Below are positions 28,578 through 36,170 of a DNA stretch of 64,000 nucleotides, in pieces (the stretch's first letter is position 1; the number at the start of each line of letters is the position of its first letter). The position numbers were made by a program, and so were the translations under genes. The stretch comes from Mycolicibacter terrae (GTDB taxonomy: Bacteria; Actinomycetota; Actinomycetes; Mycobacteriales; Mycobacteriaceae), in NCBI RefSeq assembly GCF_010727125.1, contig NZ_AP022564.1:3906001-3970000 (forward strand). Direction: 5' to 3'. The notes below the pieces were generated by a model that was not told the DNA's origin, did no database searches, and saw only the letters and a list, made by a program, of their open reading frames with translations.

Positions 28578-29345
28578 TCAGAACGTGGTGTTGTCGACCC
28601 AGGCCTGCCAGACCGCGGCGTCGCCGAACATCGCGATGTCGGTGTCGGCCACCGGAACCCGTCGCAGGATCGCCAGGAAGAGGTCCCGGGCCGGGCCGCG
28701 CAGTGCCACCGACCCTTTGCCGTGCTCGTGCGACCAGCACAGTGCGCCGGTCTCTGCCGACCTGCTGAACGTCCACTCGCCCGCCGGTCCCAGACCCTCA
28801 TCGGTAGCGTGCAGGTGCACACTGTCGCCGCCGGCCAGTGCCGGTTGCCCGTCGCGGCCGAGTCGCGCGGTGATCAGGTCGAGCCATTCGGAGATCCCGT
28901 CGGCGGCCAACTCCGGCGGCAGGGCAAAGTGCCTGAAGTCACCGCCGAGCGCCAGTGCGGCGTCGGCTCGGTGCACCGTCGTCTCGTGCAACCGGCGACG
29001 CAGCCACCAGCCGGCCGGGCGCGGACCCAGGAATGTCCACGCCGGATTGTCCGGCCCGATCTTCGTGATCGCATCGAGCACCCGCTGTGCCCCGTCGTGC
29101 AGCCAGGCGATGGCCGCGTCCGGGTCCGCGGGCGGCTTACCGTCGACGACGTCGCGCGGATCCAGTGGGTGGTCCAGTCGGTCGGCGACGATCTGTGCGG
29201 CCCAACGATGTCCGCGTCCGACGTGCCGGAACAGTTGCGTCAGGTTCCACTCCGGGCAGGTAGGAATCGCCAGCTCGGGATCCCCGGAGCGGACCAGCTC
29301 ACCGAAGGAACGGTTCTCATCGAGTAAAGCTGCGGCGTAATCCAC
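28578..29345 (-). CDS. Maleylpyruvate isomerase-family, mycothiol-dependent type (Rv0332-like)
   Basis: 255 residues. The N-terminal four-helix DinB-like domain has TCPEWNLTQLFRHVGRGHRW, where the His of the FRHVG motif is one metal ligand; LHETTVHRADA supplies the HxxxHR pair. Such proteins bind zinc and use mycothiol in transfer or isomerisation reactions; the substrate is unknown. The C-terminal region (FSRSAETGALCWSH) matches the family's second domain. Confidence 0.85.
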   Translation of the reverse strand: MDYAAALLDENRSFGELVRSGDPELAIPTCPEWNLTQLFRHVGRGHRWAAQIVADRLDHPLDPRDVVDGKPPADPDAAIAWLHDGAQRVLDAITKIGPDNPAWTFLGPRPAGWWLRRRLHETTVHRADAALALGGDFRHFALPPELAADGISEWLDLITARLGRDGQPALAGGDSVHLHATDEGLGPAGEWTFSRSAETGALCWSHEHGKGSVALRGPARDLFLAILRRVPVADTDIAMFGDAAVWQAWVDNTTF

Positions 29346-29374
29346 GCCGTCAGGCTAGTGGACTGCGCGCCGAC

Positions 29375-31051
29375 TCAGAAGGGCCAGCCACCGCCGCCCC
29401 GGTTGCCGCCACCGCCGAGGCCGGGGAACCACGAGCCGCCGCCACCACCGCGAGCGCCGCTGCTACCGCCTCCCAGGCCCGGTAACCAGGGATTGTTCCC
29501 GCCACCGTTGGTGCCGACGCCGGGCAGCCAGGGCGATGGGTTGCCGCCCTTGTTGCCGCCACCGTTGTCGCCCGGCAACCACGACGGGTTGCCGCCCTTG
29601 TTGCCGCCACCGTTGTTTCCGGGCAGCCACGATGGATTGTCGTTCTTGGGCGGACTCTGTTTGGGCGGCTTGAAGATCGGTGGCCACTCGGGTTGTTTCG
29701 GGGCAGGTGCGGCAGGCGATGGGATCTCGACCGGCGGCGGACTGGGCACCTGGATCGGCACCGGAATCGGCACCGGCACAGGGGCCGCCGGAGCAGGAGC
29801 CGCCGGGGCGGGCGCAGGAGCCGCGGGCACCGGAGCAGGAGCCGCCGGGGCCATCGGAGCGGGCGGCGCCGGGGCCGCCGGAGCCGGAGCCGCCGGTGCG
29901 GCAGGTGGCACCTTGGGCGCCGCCTCGGGGACCGGCGCCGGGGCCACCGGGGCCTGCTGCGTGGGTACCACGATGTGCTGGCTGGGAGCGGGATGGTCGG
30001 ACGCGGTGGGCCGGATACTGACCGCCAGCGCCACCAGCAACGAGGCCACCCCGACGACGAAGAAGGCCGCCAGTCCGCTGCCGGCCAGCAGGAACGGATT
30101 ACGGCGGCGAGGACGCTCGGGGTCCTCGAACTGCCGCACACCGGAGCCCGGCTCGTAGTCTTCGACAACGGCGCTCTGGGTGCTGCCGGTGTCGGAGAAC
30201 GGCAGATAGTCGCCATCGGCGTCGTCGCGGACGGCGCTGTAGGCCAGGGCGTACTCGCCCATGGTGGCGTCGTAGTCGCCGCCGGCCGGGTAGGCGTAGC
30301 CGAGCGCGACCAGATCCCGATCGATCACGCCGGTGCCCGGGTCGCGCGCCCACGCCAGAGCCGACGTCGACGAATCGAACAGCGGCGCGTGTGCGCTGGC
30401 CAGCGCCGCGCCCCGCGCTAGCGCCGTCTCCGGCTCCTCGGGCACGCTGACCGGGATCGGGCTGGCCGCATCCAGTTCCGGCTTGACCCGGCCGACGTTG
30501 ACCCCGGAGCCGACCACGAACAAGCCGTCCGGCCGGGACTCGAGTCGTCCGGCCTGCGCGGCCAGGGTGGTCAACTCACCCAGGGCGGCGGTGTCGTCGG
30601 ACGGCAATGTCACCCGGCGCACCTCGGTGATCGAGCCGTCCGACGAGTCGACGACCGCCAGCGTTGCACCGCCGGGCTCGACGAACATCAACGCGGTTCG
30701 CTGGTAGCCGATCGTTCCGCCTACCGTCTGCGCCAGCGCTGCCGCCGCCAGGAACGCCGACACCAGCATCACGTTTTCGACCTTGCGGTCGGCCAACGCG
30801 TCGCGCAGCCGACCGGCCTGCCATTGATTGGCGACGGTCACTCCGGTGGAGGCCAGCCGATAACCGCTTTCCTGGGCGCTCTCCTGAGTGCCCAGAATGG
30901 CCGACACCACCTGGTCGGGAAACGCCGCACCGCTGGTGGAGTCCACCTCGAAGCCGTCCTCGTCGACGGTGACGCCACCGGCGTTCTCTCCTTCGACGAG
31001 GACCATCCGTACCGACGGCGGTGCCATCGACACGCCCAGAACGATGTCCAT
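29375..31051 (-). CDS. Pro/Gly-rich membrane protein, DUF7159-like, paralog 1
   Basis: 558 residues. The N-terminal domain (1 to about 230) begins MDIVLGVSMAPPSVRMVLVEGE and has an actin/Hsp70-like or pilM-like feel (GVSMAPPSVRMV, VEPGGATLAVVDSSDG), though no nucleotide motif is firm. One membrane helix lies near residues 325-350, followed by an Ala/Pro-rich stretch. The C-terminal Gly/Asn-rich tail repeats NPSWLPGDNGGGNKGG and ends in Trp/Phe-Pro-Gly repeats. GGGGAGG precedes the ATG. The paralog at 31119-32573 lies immediately upstream on the same strand. The DUF7159 label is from memory. Confidence 0.75.
   Translation of the reverse strand: MDIVLGVSMAPPSVRMVLVEGENAGGVTVDEDGFEVDSTSGAAFPDQVVSAILGTQESAQESGYRLASTGVTVANQWQAGRLRDALADRKVENVMLVSAFLAAAALAQTVGGTIGYQRTALMFVEPGGATLAVVDSSDGSITEVRRVTLPSDDTAALGELTTLAAQAGRLESRPDGLFVVGSGVNVGRVKPELDAASPIPVSVPEEPETALARGAALASAHAPLFDSSTSALAWARDPGTGVIDRDLVALGYAYPAGGDYDATMGEYALAYSAVRDDADGDYLPFSDTGSTQSAVVEDYEPGSGVRQFEDPERPRRRNPFLLAGSGLAAFFVVGVASLLVALAVSIRPTASDHPAPSQHIVVPTQQAPVAPAPVPEAAPKVPPAAPAAPAPAAPAPPAPMAPAAPAPVPAAPAPAPAAPAPAAPVPVPIPVPIQVPSPPPVEIPSPAAPAPKQPEWPPIFKPPKQSPPKNDNPSWLPGNNGGGNKGGNPSWLPGDNGGGNKGGNPSPWLPGVGTNGGGNNPWLPGLGGGSSGARGGGGGSWFPGLGGGGNRGGGGWPF
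29538..29616 (-). repeat. 48-bp tandem repeat in paralog 1 tail
   Basis: A 31-bp identical block starts at 29538 and again at 29586, period 48 bp, encoding the 16-residue unit NPSWLPGDNGGGNKGG. Near-identity at the DNA level suggests recent tandem duplication or slippage. Confidence 0.8.
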
Positions 31052-31118
31052 CGCACACCTCCCCTACGGCCCTCGGTTGATTAGCCCATCTTATCGGTTG
31101 GCGAACTAAACCCCCACC

Positions 31119-32573
31119 TCAGAAGTGGAGGCCCGGAATGGGCAGCGGGATCGGGATTCCGCCGCCGCCGCCGCGGCCATGGCCACCGCCATGACCGCCT
31201 CGGCCGGGTCCGCCCCGGCCGGGATTCCAACCGGGGCCGGGTCCCCAACCGCCCTTTTTCGGTGGCCCGAGAATCGGCGGACCACCGGGGAGGCCGGGAA
31301 TCTCCAGGTTGGGGATCATCGGTGGCGGCGGGGGCGGTAGAGCCGGCGGTGGCGGCGGGGCCACGGGCTGCGGTGCCGGCGCCCGGGGCACCGGGGCCGG
31401 GGCCTGCGGTGGGGCCGGTTCCGCGGCCGGCACGGGCGGCGCCGACGGTGCCGGCGCCGGGGGCGGAACCGCGGCCTTGGGCGGCGAGGGCTGATGAGTG
31501 ACGACGTTGGCCCGCACATCGGGCCCGTGGTGGTTGGCCGCCCGCATGCCCACCGCCATCGCGATCGCCAGGGCCAGCACCCCGACCACGAACAGCGCCG
31601 CCACCCCACCGGTGACCAACATCGGCTTGCGTTCCCGCTCCTGGAACCCGGTGCTGAAGTCCAGCAGCCGGGAGTCGACGAGCTCGGGCCGGTCGACGGC
31701 GTCCTGGATCCCCGAGGGCAGGTAGCCGCTGTCGGTGAAGTCGGGTACGGCACTGTAGGCCAGCGGCTCGATATCCGAAGTGGCGTTGTAGTCCACCGCC
31801 TCGGGCGGGATGTAGGCGTAGCCGGCACTGACCAGCGATGGGTCTACTGCGCCGGTGCCCGGGTCCTGCGCCCACGCCATCGCCTGAGTGGACGACGTGA
31901 ACAACGGCGCGTGCGCGCTGGCCAGCGCGGCACCCCGGGCCAACGCCATGTCCGGCTCCTCGGGCGCGCTGACCGGCAGGGGGCTGGCTTTGTCCAACTC
32001 CGGCTTGATCGCGGCGACGTTGACGCCGCCCGCCCCCACCACGAACAACCCCTCGGGACGAGACGCCAGCCGTTGAGCGCCGGCCGCCATCTCGGTGAGC
32101 TCCCCGACGGCGCTGGCGTCGTCGCGTGAGAGCGGCTGCCGATAGATCTCGGTGATCGCGCCGTCGCCGGAGTTGACCACCGCCAGGGTGGCGGCCTCCG
32201 GTTCGACGAACAGCAGAGCTGTGCGGTCGTAGCGGGTCGCACTGCCCACCGCCTGGGCCAACGCCGCGGCCGCCAGGAACGCCGACACCAGCATCACGTT
32301 CTCGACCTTGTGGCTGACCAGGGCATCTCGCAGGGCGGTGGCCTCGGCGGGATTACACCAGGTCACCCCGGTCGAACTGAGCTGATAGCCACCCTCGCGA
32401 GCGCCCTCGCGGGTGCCCAGGATGGCCGATACCACCCGCTCCGGTGCGCTCTGGGTACCGGCGCCGACATCGAAGTCGTCATGCTCCACCGTGACCCCGT
32501 TGGCGCTTTCGCCTTCGACCAACACCATGCGGACCGTCGAGGGTGCCACTGACACCCCGAGAACGATGTCCAC
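31119..32573 (-). CDS. Pro/Gly-rich membrane protein, DUF7159-like, paralog 2
   Basis: 484 residues from GTG 32573, chosen because GGAGG sits just upstream and VDIVLGVSVAPSTVRMVLVEGE then aligns with the paralog's MDIVLGV. The N-terminal domain, membrane helix (about 315-340) and Pro-rich extracellular region parallel paralog 1. The tail instead ends in GRGGHGGGHGRGGGGG and IPIPLPIPGLHF. The pair is a tandem duplication with divergent low-complexity tails. Function unknown. Confidence 0.75.
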   Translation of the reverse strand: MDIVLGVSVAPSTVRMVLVEGESANGVTVEHDDFDVGAGTQSAPERVVSAILGTREGAREGGYQLSSTGVTWCNPAEATALRDALVSHKVENVMLVSAFLAAAALAQAVGSATRYDRTALLFVEPEAATLAVVNSGDGAITEIYRQPLSRDDASAVGELTEMAAGAQRLASRPEGLFVVGAGGVNVAAIKPELDKASPLPVSAPEEPDMALARGAALASAHAPLFTSSTQAMAWAQDPGTGAVDPSLVSAGYAYIPPEAVDYNATSDIEPLAYSAVPDFTDSGYLPSGIQDAVDRPELVDSRLLDFSTGFQERERKPMLVTGGVAALFVVGVLALAIAMAVGMRAANHHGPDVRANVVTHQPSPPKAAVPPPAPAPSAPPVPAAEPAPPQAPAPVPRAPAPQPVAPPPPPALPPPPPPMIPNLEIPGLPGGPPILGPPKKGGWGPGPGWNPGRGGPGRGGHGGGHGRGGGGGIPIPLPIPGLHF

Positions 32574-32681
32574 CGAAACCTCCACCCCGCTGCTATTCGG
32601 CCAGTGACGAGGGCCAGACCCCCGGCAGGGCCAGCCGGTACCGGCTCCATCACAGCCGCGGGCGGCCGTACATCCGAAGGG

Positions 32682-33254
32682 CTAACCGGACTGGATGAAG
32701 TTCTGGTACGAGCGGGACGGCGTCGGCCCGCGCTGGCCCTGATATTTCGACCCTACTCGCGTGCTGCCGTAAGGGTGCTCCGCCGGACTCGTCAGTCGCA
32801 GCAGGCACAGCTGGCCGATCTTCATCCCCGGCCACAACGTGATCGGCAGGTTCGCCACGTTGGACAGCTCCAAGGTGATGTGACCGGAGAAGCCCGGGTC
32901 GATGAAACCCGCGGTGGAGTGGGTCAGCAGCCCGAGCCGGCCCAGGCTCGACTTCCCCTCCAACCGGCCGGCGAGGTCCTCGGGCAGGGTGCAGCGCTCC
33001 AGGGTGGAGCCCAGCACGAACTCGCCGGGGTGCAGCACGAACGGCTCGCCGGGTTTGGGTTCGACCAGCGTGGTCAGCTCGTCCTGCTGCTGGGCGGGAT
33101 CAATATGTGTGTAACGGGTGTTGTTGAACACCCGGAACAGATTGTCGAGGCGGACATCCACGCTGGACGGCTGTACCAGGGCGTCATCGAAGGGGTCGAT
33201 ACCCAGCCGGCCGGCGGCGATTTCGGCCCGCAGATCGCGATCGGAGAGCAGCAC
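32682..33254 (-). CDS. dcd: dCTP deaminase
   Basis: 190 residues from the GTG at 33254. The dCTP deaminase/dUTPase fold is evident: LLSDRDLRAEI, EFVLGSTLE, the catalytic region GRLEGKSSLGRLGLLTHST and GFIDPGFSGHITLELSN with the conserved Glu. It supplies dUMP for dTTP synthesis; mycobacterial Dcd is reported as bifunctional with dUTPase activity. A tRNA-Gly-derived repeat starts 160 bases upstream. Confidence 0.96.
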   Translation of the reverse strand: MLLSDRDLRAEIAAGRLGIDPFDDALVQPSSVDVRLDNLFRVFNNTRYTHIDPAQQQDELTTLVEPKPGEPFVLHPGEFVLGSTLERCTLPEDLAGRLEGKSSLGRLGLLTHSTAGFIDPGFSGHITLELSNVANLPITLWPGMKIGQLCLLRLTSPAEHPYGSTRVGSKYQGQRGPTPSRSYQNFIQSG

Positions 33255-33413
33255 CGCACGAGCGTATCCGCTGACCGCTTGGATGGGCCGTACCGCGGGC
33301 GCCGAGTGTGCGGTTCGGTTCGGATTTCGGCGCTTGGGCGAACAATTCCGCACAGTCGCCGCCGTCATTGCCGGTGCGCAGGGCCGCTGATGCTAGCCTG
33401 CTAGCGCAGCAAT

Positions 33414-33451
33414 GCCGATGTAGTTCAATGGCAGAACATCAGCTTCCCAAG
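33414..33451. repeat. Left 38-bp direct repeat (5' half of tRNA-Gly, attL-like)
   Basis: Identical over 38 bases to 36064-36101. It begins exactly at tRNA base 1 (GCCGATG) and ends just past the CCC anticodon, after which the sequence diverges (ATGCCCC versus CTGAATA). No 3' half of a tRNA follows, so this copy is a fragment. It is the left junction of the inserted segment. Confidence 0.9.
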
Positions 33452-33460
33452 ATGCCCCGA

Positions 33461-33570
33461 TACGTCCGATGACGTATGCCTGTGTGCACTCAAAGTCCTT
33501 GTCTACCTGCGCTTTCGAGTGATCTTGCGTTCGGTGTCGTTCGATGTCGTTGGGGCACGTCTGATGACGT
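33461..33570. promoter_or_regulatory. Two palindromic sites upstream of element HTH gene
   Basis: TACGTC-CGAT-GACGTA (33461-33476) and ACGTC-TGAT-GACGT (33557-33570) are perfect short dyads sharing CGTCYGATGACGT, 95 bp apart. A separate 10-bp inverted repeat, CGTTCGATGT (33538-33547) and ACATCGAACG (33579-33588), lies between and around them. They occupy the otherwise gene-free 33452-33693 and could be operators for the HTH protein or arm-type recombinase sites. Confidence 0.55.
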
Positions 33571-33693
33571 CGGTTGCAACATCGAACGCAAATCGGGCGC
33601 AGCAACCTCGCACGTCACAAGGCATATTTTGGACTCGACGCCGAGGCGTCTTAGCGTTAGTTAGTAAGCACAGCTAACGAAAGGCTGTCAACC

Positions 33694-34077
33694 ATGTCTG
33701 AGCCCACCCCCGCGCTGACCACCCGTGAGGTTGCCAACAAGATCGGAACCGACCCCAAGGCGCTTCGAAGCTTCTTGCGGACGTCGTCCGACTACGAAGC
33801 CATGGGATCGGGGTCGCGCTATGCGTTCACCGCCGAAGACATCGCGCCAATGAAAGCCAAGTTCACGGCCTGGCTTGCCCAGCGCGAAGGCGCAAAGAAA
33901 GCAAGACCGCCTGACCACACCGGCCGTCAGCCCTGCACCCCATCATCGGGTGTGGGGCTTTTTGGTGCATCAAGAAGTTCACTTGCGTCGTCAACGACCT
34001 CCTCAATGACGTCCGCGACCTTCTTCGCTTCGATCGCAAGCTGCTCGGCCCCGTTTAGCGCAAGTTGCAAGCCTTGA
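33694..34077 (+). CDS. Phage-type HTH DNA-binding protein, possibly read through
   Basis: 127 codons. The first ~70 residues (LTTREVANKIGTDPKALRSFLR, then GSGSRYAFTAEDI) are a winged-HTH type common in mycobacteriophages and prophages. Related proteins, as I recall them, end near here (LAQREGAKKA). In this copy the frame continues through a terminator hairpin at 33930-33963 into sequence antisense to the next gene, so the last ~50 residues look spurious. A TGA lies one base out of frame at 33912, consistent with a frameshift. The ATG has GAAAGG upstream. Confidence 0.65.
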   Translation: MSEPTPALTTREVANKIGTDPKALRSFLRTSSDYEAMGSGSRYAFTAEDIAPMKAKFTAWLAQREGAKKARPPDHTGRQPCTPSSGVGLFGASRSSLASSTTSSMTSATFFASIASCSAPFSASCKP

Positions 34078-34817
34078 TCGGTTTCGCGCGCAGTGTTCAG
34101 CGCTTCGCCCATGGTGTTAAACGCACCCGTAAGCACGTTGGCCGCCGAACCCCAGTCCTGCACTTGAACATGCGCAATGAATTCGAAGAGTGCGACGTAA
34201 CATGTGGCGACGTGACCGACGTTCTTCGCCACTTTGAGGGCTCGGATGCCGTACCCGAGCAGGCTCTGGCTCTCCCGTATGACGGGCCCGTACCCGAGGT
34301 TGTCAACTTGCGTGAGCAGATCGCGGATCTTCTTCACTTGCCCACGAATCTGGTCGGCTAAGCCGTCTGGCAAACCCGCCGACTCGAGCATCGCTTCCCA
34401 CTCGGTGAGAGACGTTTCGAGCTTCTCGATATCAGCCGCGACTGGCGTCGTCCCTGCTGCCATGACCTTCAACGTGGTGCCGAGTCCACCCAAGAGCTTG
34501 ATCAGATTCGCGTCGATGATGGTGGATGGGTTGACGTTCGCGCCCCAGTCACCGGGATACACCACCGCGTTGTAGTACGCCGGCATGTCCGACAAATGGC
34601 GGGTCTTGAGTTCGTGCCCATCGGGAAGCGCATCGAGGAAGGTCTGCAACTCATTGATGAGCCCGACGACGGCGCTATGCCGATTTACGAACTCAACCGA
34701 GCCAACTCCAGCCCCAACGGCGTTGCCGATGATGTCTCTGAATGGCGCAACACCAGACTGGATGATTTTCCAGAGCAAGCGGTCGAGCGCTTCTGCCGGA
34801 TTATTGGGCGGCTCCAC
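33927..34817 (-). CDS. Unknown element cargo protein
   Basis: 296 residues, mostly helical by composition, with a hydrophobic segment around residues 205-226 (VATCYVALFEFIAHV) and an acidic C terminus. No family recognised. Codon use (AAC/AAT, ATC/ATT mixed) is unlike the GC-rich neighbours. It is divergent from the HEPN-like gene with about 95 bases between starts, so the two may be a functional pair. Its last codons lie within a terminator hairpin shared with the HTH gene. Confidence 0.7.
   Translation of the reverse strand: MEPPNNPAEALDRLLWKIIQSGVAPFRDIIGNAVGAGVGSVEFVNRHSAVVGLINELQTFLDALPDGHELKTRHLSDMPAYYNAVVYPGDWGANVNPSTIIDANLIKLLGGLGTTLKVMAAGTTPVAADIEKLETSLTEWEAMLESAGLPDGLADQIRGQVKKIRDLLTQVDNLGYGPVIRESQSLLGYGIRALKVAKNVGHVATCYVALFEFIAHVQVQDWGSAANVLTGAFNTMGEALNTARETDQGLQLALNGAEQLAIEAKKVADVIEEVVDDASELLDAPKSPTPDDGVQG
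33930..33963 (+). terminator. Rho-independent terminator in the element
   Basis: GCCCTGCACCC (33930-33940) pairs imperfectly (9 of 11) with GGGTGTGGGGC (33948-33958) around a 7-base loop, followed by TTTTT. It is oriented to terminate the HTH transcript and overlaps the last codons of the opposing gene. Confidence 0.75.
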
Positions 34818-34912
34818 AGCGAAAGAATACCGATGGTCTGTGACGCAACAACCGAGAGGGCGCGTGCGGACCCGTCAGCCGTAGTCCTCGACACATCGCC
34901 GCGACTTCTCTG

Positions 34913-35611
34913 GTGAGTGCGACGATGGTCGCCATGGAACGGATGGTGCTCAAACTGTTCGGCGCGTGGACGGAGCTGCAAGCGCTGATAAAGGACTACA
35001 CGCTGATGGCCCTAGAAGCTGAGGACGCCAAGGCCTACGCGGAGAGAGGAAAGTACGCCGACGACTACATCCTCAAGGAGTACAAGAAAGTTGTCCGTCG
35101 CGTCTGGGGAGTCGCGTTCCCGCATGTCTTCTCGGCGATCTACAAGGAAGCCAAGGCAATGCGCGACAAGCTCGCGCACATCGTCGACGTTGCCTCGGTC
35201 GAGGGCGATCAGCCCCACCGTGTCATGACTATTGTCTTCGGCAAAGGCTTCGAGGAACATACAGACGGAATCTGGTTCCAGCAGCGCTACAACGAAGAGA
35301 TCCGCGAGGAGGATCTTGTTAGGGCGCTCCGCAATGTTGGCGAAGCCAAAAGCATGCTCCACATCATCTATCGACTGGGTGCAGCGTTCAAAGAGTTCCA
35401 GCCATCGGACGACGACATCTGGGACTTCCATTGGGTTCCGTGGTGGGACGGCAGATGGGGCCAGCCTCCGACGCATCCGACTCAGGGTTATCGTTTCCCT
35501 GTAGGGAGATATCGCCACAATCCCGAACCGGGAGCCGAGCAAGCGTACTGGGATCCAGACGAGAGCAAGTGGTATCGCTACCAGCCCGATGCCGACGAGG
35601 ACGACGACTAA
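34913..35611 (+). CDS. Unknown element cargo protein with HEPN-like motif
   Basis: 232 residues from GTG 34913; ATG 34925 is an alternative start. Residues 84-89 read RDKLAH within a predicted helix, the R-x4-H form (R[DN]xxAH) seen in HEPN RNases and related proteins. The C terminus is Trp/Tyr/Asp-rich (FHWVPWWDGRWGQ, YWDPDESKWYRY), a pattern of surface or protein-binding segments. It has low GC and is divergent from an unknown partner gene inside the tRNA-Gly element. The HEPN assignment rests on one motif. The 3' end overlaps the following recombinase remnant if its longest start is used. Confidence 0.7.
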   Translation: MSATMVAMERMVLKLFGAWTELQALIKDYTLMALEAEDAKAYAERGKYADDYILKEYKKVVRRVWGVAFPHVFSAIYKEAKAMRDKLAHIVDVASVEGDQPHRVMTIVFGKGFEEHTDGIWFQQRYNEEIREEDLVRALRNVGEAKSMLHIIYRLGAAFKEFQPSDDDIWDFHWVPWWDGRWGQPPTHPTQGYRFPVGRYRHNPEPGAEQAYWDPDESKWYRYQPDADEDDD

Positions 35612-35633
35612 CCGCAAGTTCGCGAATGCGTCG

Positions 35634-35999
35634 ATGCGGCGCATGATGACGACCTCGCAGGCCGCTGCGGCATTTGATATTTCGATTCCAGTTCTACAAC
35701 GCGCAATCCGTAAGTCCGGCCTCAGAATGAGGCTCACCAAACGCGGAACCGACTACCTATTCTCACCTGACGACCTCGACGCTGTATCCGAATACCGACA
35801 CAAGCCCAAGTCCGCGAAAACTCCCGGCCATAGTGATACGCCCGGCCTTCCCCTGGAGTGGCTTAGCGATCCGGCCCACACCGCCGAGTTCGTCATTGCC
35901 GCGTACATCGGACACAACGATCCGGCCCTGACCATGAGGTTGTATGCTCACTCGCAGGACGACGCCCTGCGCGCCGCTGCAAACTCATTGCAACACTGA
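35634..35999 (+). pseudogene. HTH segment fused to tyrosine-recombinase C-terminal remnant
   Basis: 121 codons from ATG 35634. Residues 5-50 are an HTH/excisionase-like domain (TTSQAAAAFDISIPVLQRAI, then DYLFSPDDLDAV). The last ~40 residues, AYIGHNDPALTMRLYAHSQDD, are the end of a phage integrase with the conserved GH and the tyrosine nucleophile. The preceding Arg and HxLR catalytic boxes are missing, so it cannot be an active recombinase. It looks like a deletion fusion. It ends 65 bases before the right att repeat, the usual place for int. Confidence 0.7.
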
Positions 36000-36063
36000 G
36001 TGTGACACCGACGTGCCACGCCCGAGGCAATCGAGTGCGTACGCGCAGGTCAGACACCTACTC

Positions 36064-36101
36064 GCCGATGTAGTTCAATGGCAGAACATCAGCTTCCCAA
36101 G
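36064..36101. repeat. Right 38-bp direct repeat (attR-like)
   Basis: Same 38 bases as 33414-33451, here followed by the matching tRNA 3' half. It marks the right junction of the element, 65 bases after the recombinase remnant. Confidence 0.9.
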
Positions 36102-36137
36102 CTGAATACGCGGGTTCGATTCCCGTCATCGGCTCCA
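36064..36137 (+). tRNA. tRNA-Gly (CCC anticodon)
   Basis: Complete cloverleaf: acceptor GCCGATG pairs with CATCGGC, anticodon stem TCAGC/GCTGA around TTCCCAA (anticodon CCC), T arm CGGGTTCGATTCCCG, discriminator T and encoded CCA at 36135-36137. Its first 38 bases are duplicated at 33414-33451, so the promoter and 5' half of this functional copy may be supplied by the inserted element. Confidence 0.95.
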
Positions 36138-36170
36138 CGTTTGAGCAGTCTGCGCAGCACAATCGACGGC

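Larger units (their letters stand above)
33414..36101. mobile_element. Small integrative element in tRNA-Gly
   Basis: About 2.65 kb bounded by 38-bp direct repeats of the tRNA-Gly 5' half. It has visibly lower GC than the flanks and different codon choice. Contents in order: two palindromic ACGTC-yGAT-GACGT sites, a phage-type HTH gene (+), an unknown gene (-), a divergent unknown gene with a HEPN-like motif (+), and a tyrosine-recombinase remnant (+) next to the right repeat. The layout is that of a satellite or prophage remnant with the integrase at its attachment site. The native tRNA 3' half is downstream at 36102-36137. The integrase lacks its catalytic Arg region, so mobility now would need help in trans. 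Confidence 0.75.

Noticed and set aside
33393..33605. Short minus-strand frame containing WEADVLPLNYIG
   Set aside because: This is the antisense translation of the tRNA-Gly 5' half; the same peptide appears antisense to the complete tRNA at 36064. It is a known type of spurious ORF.
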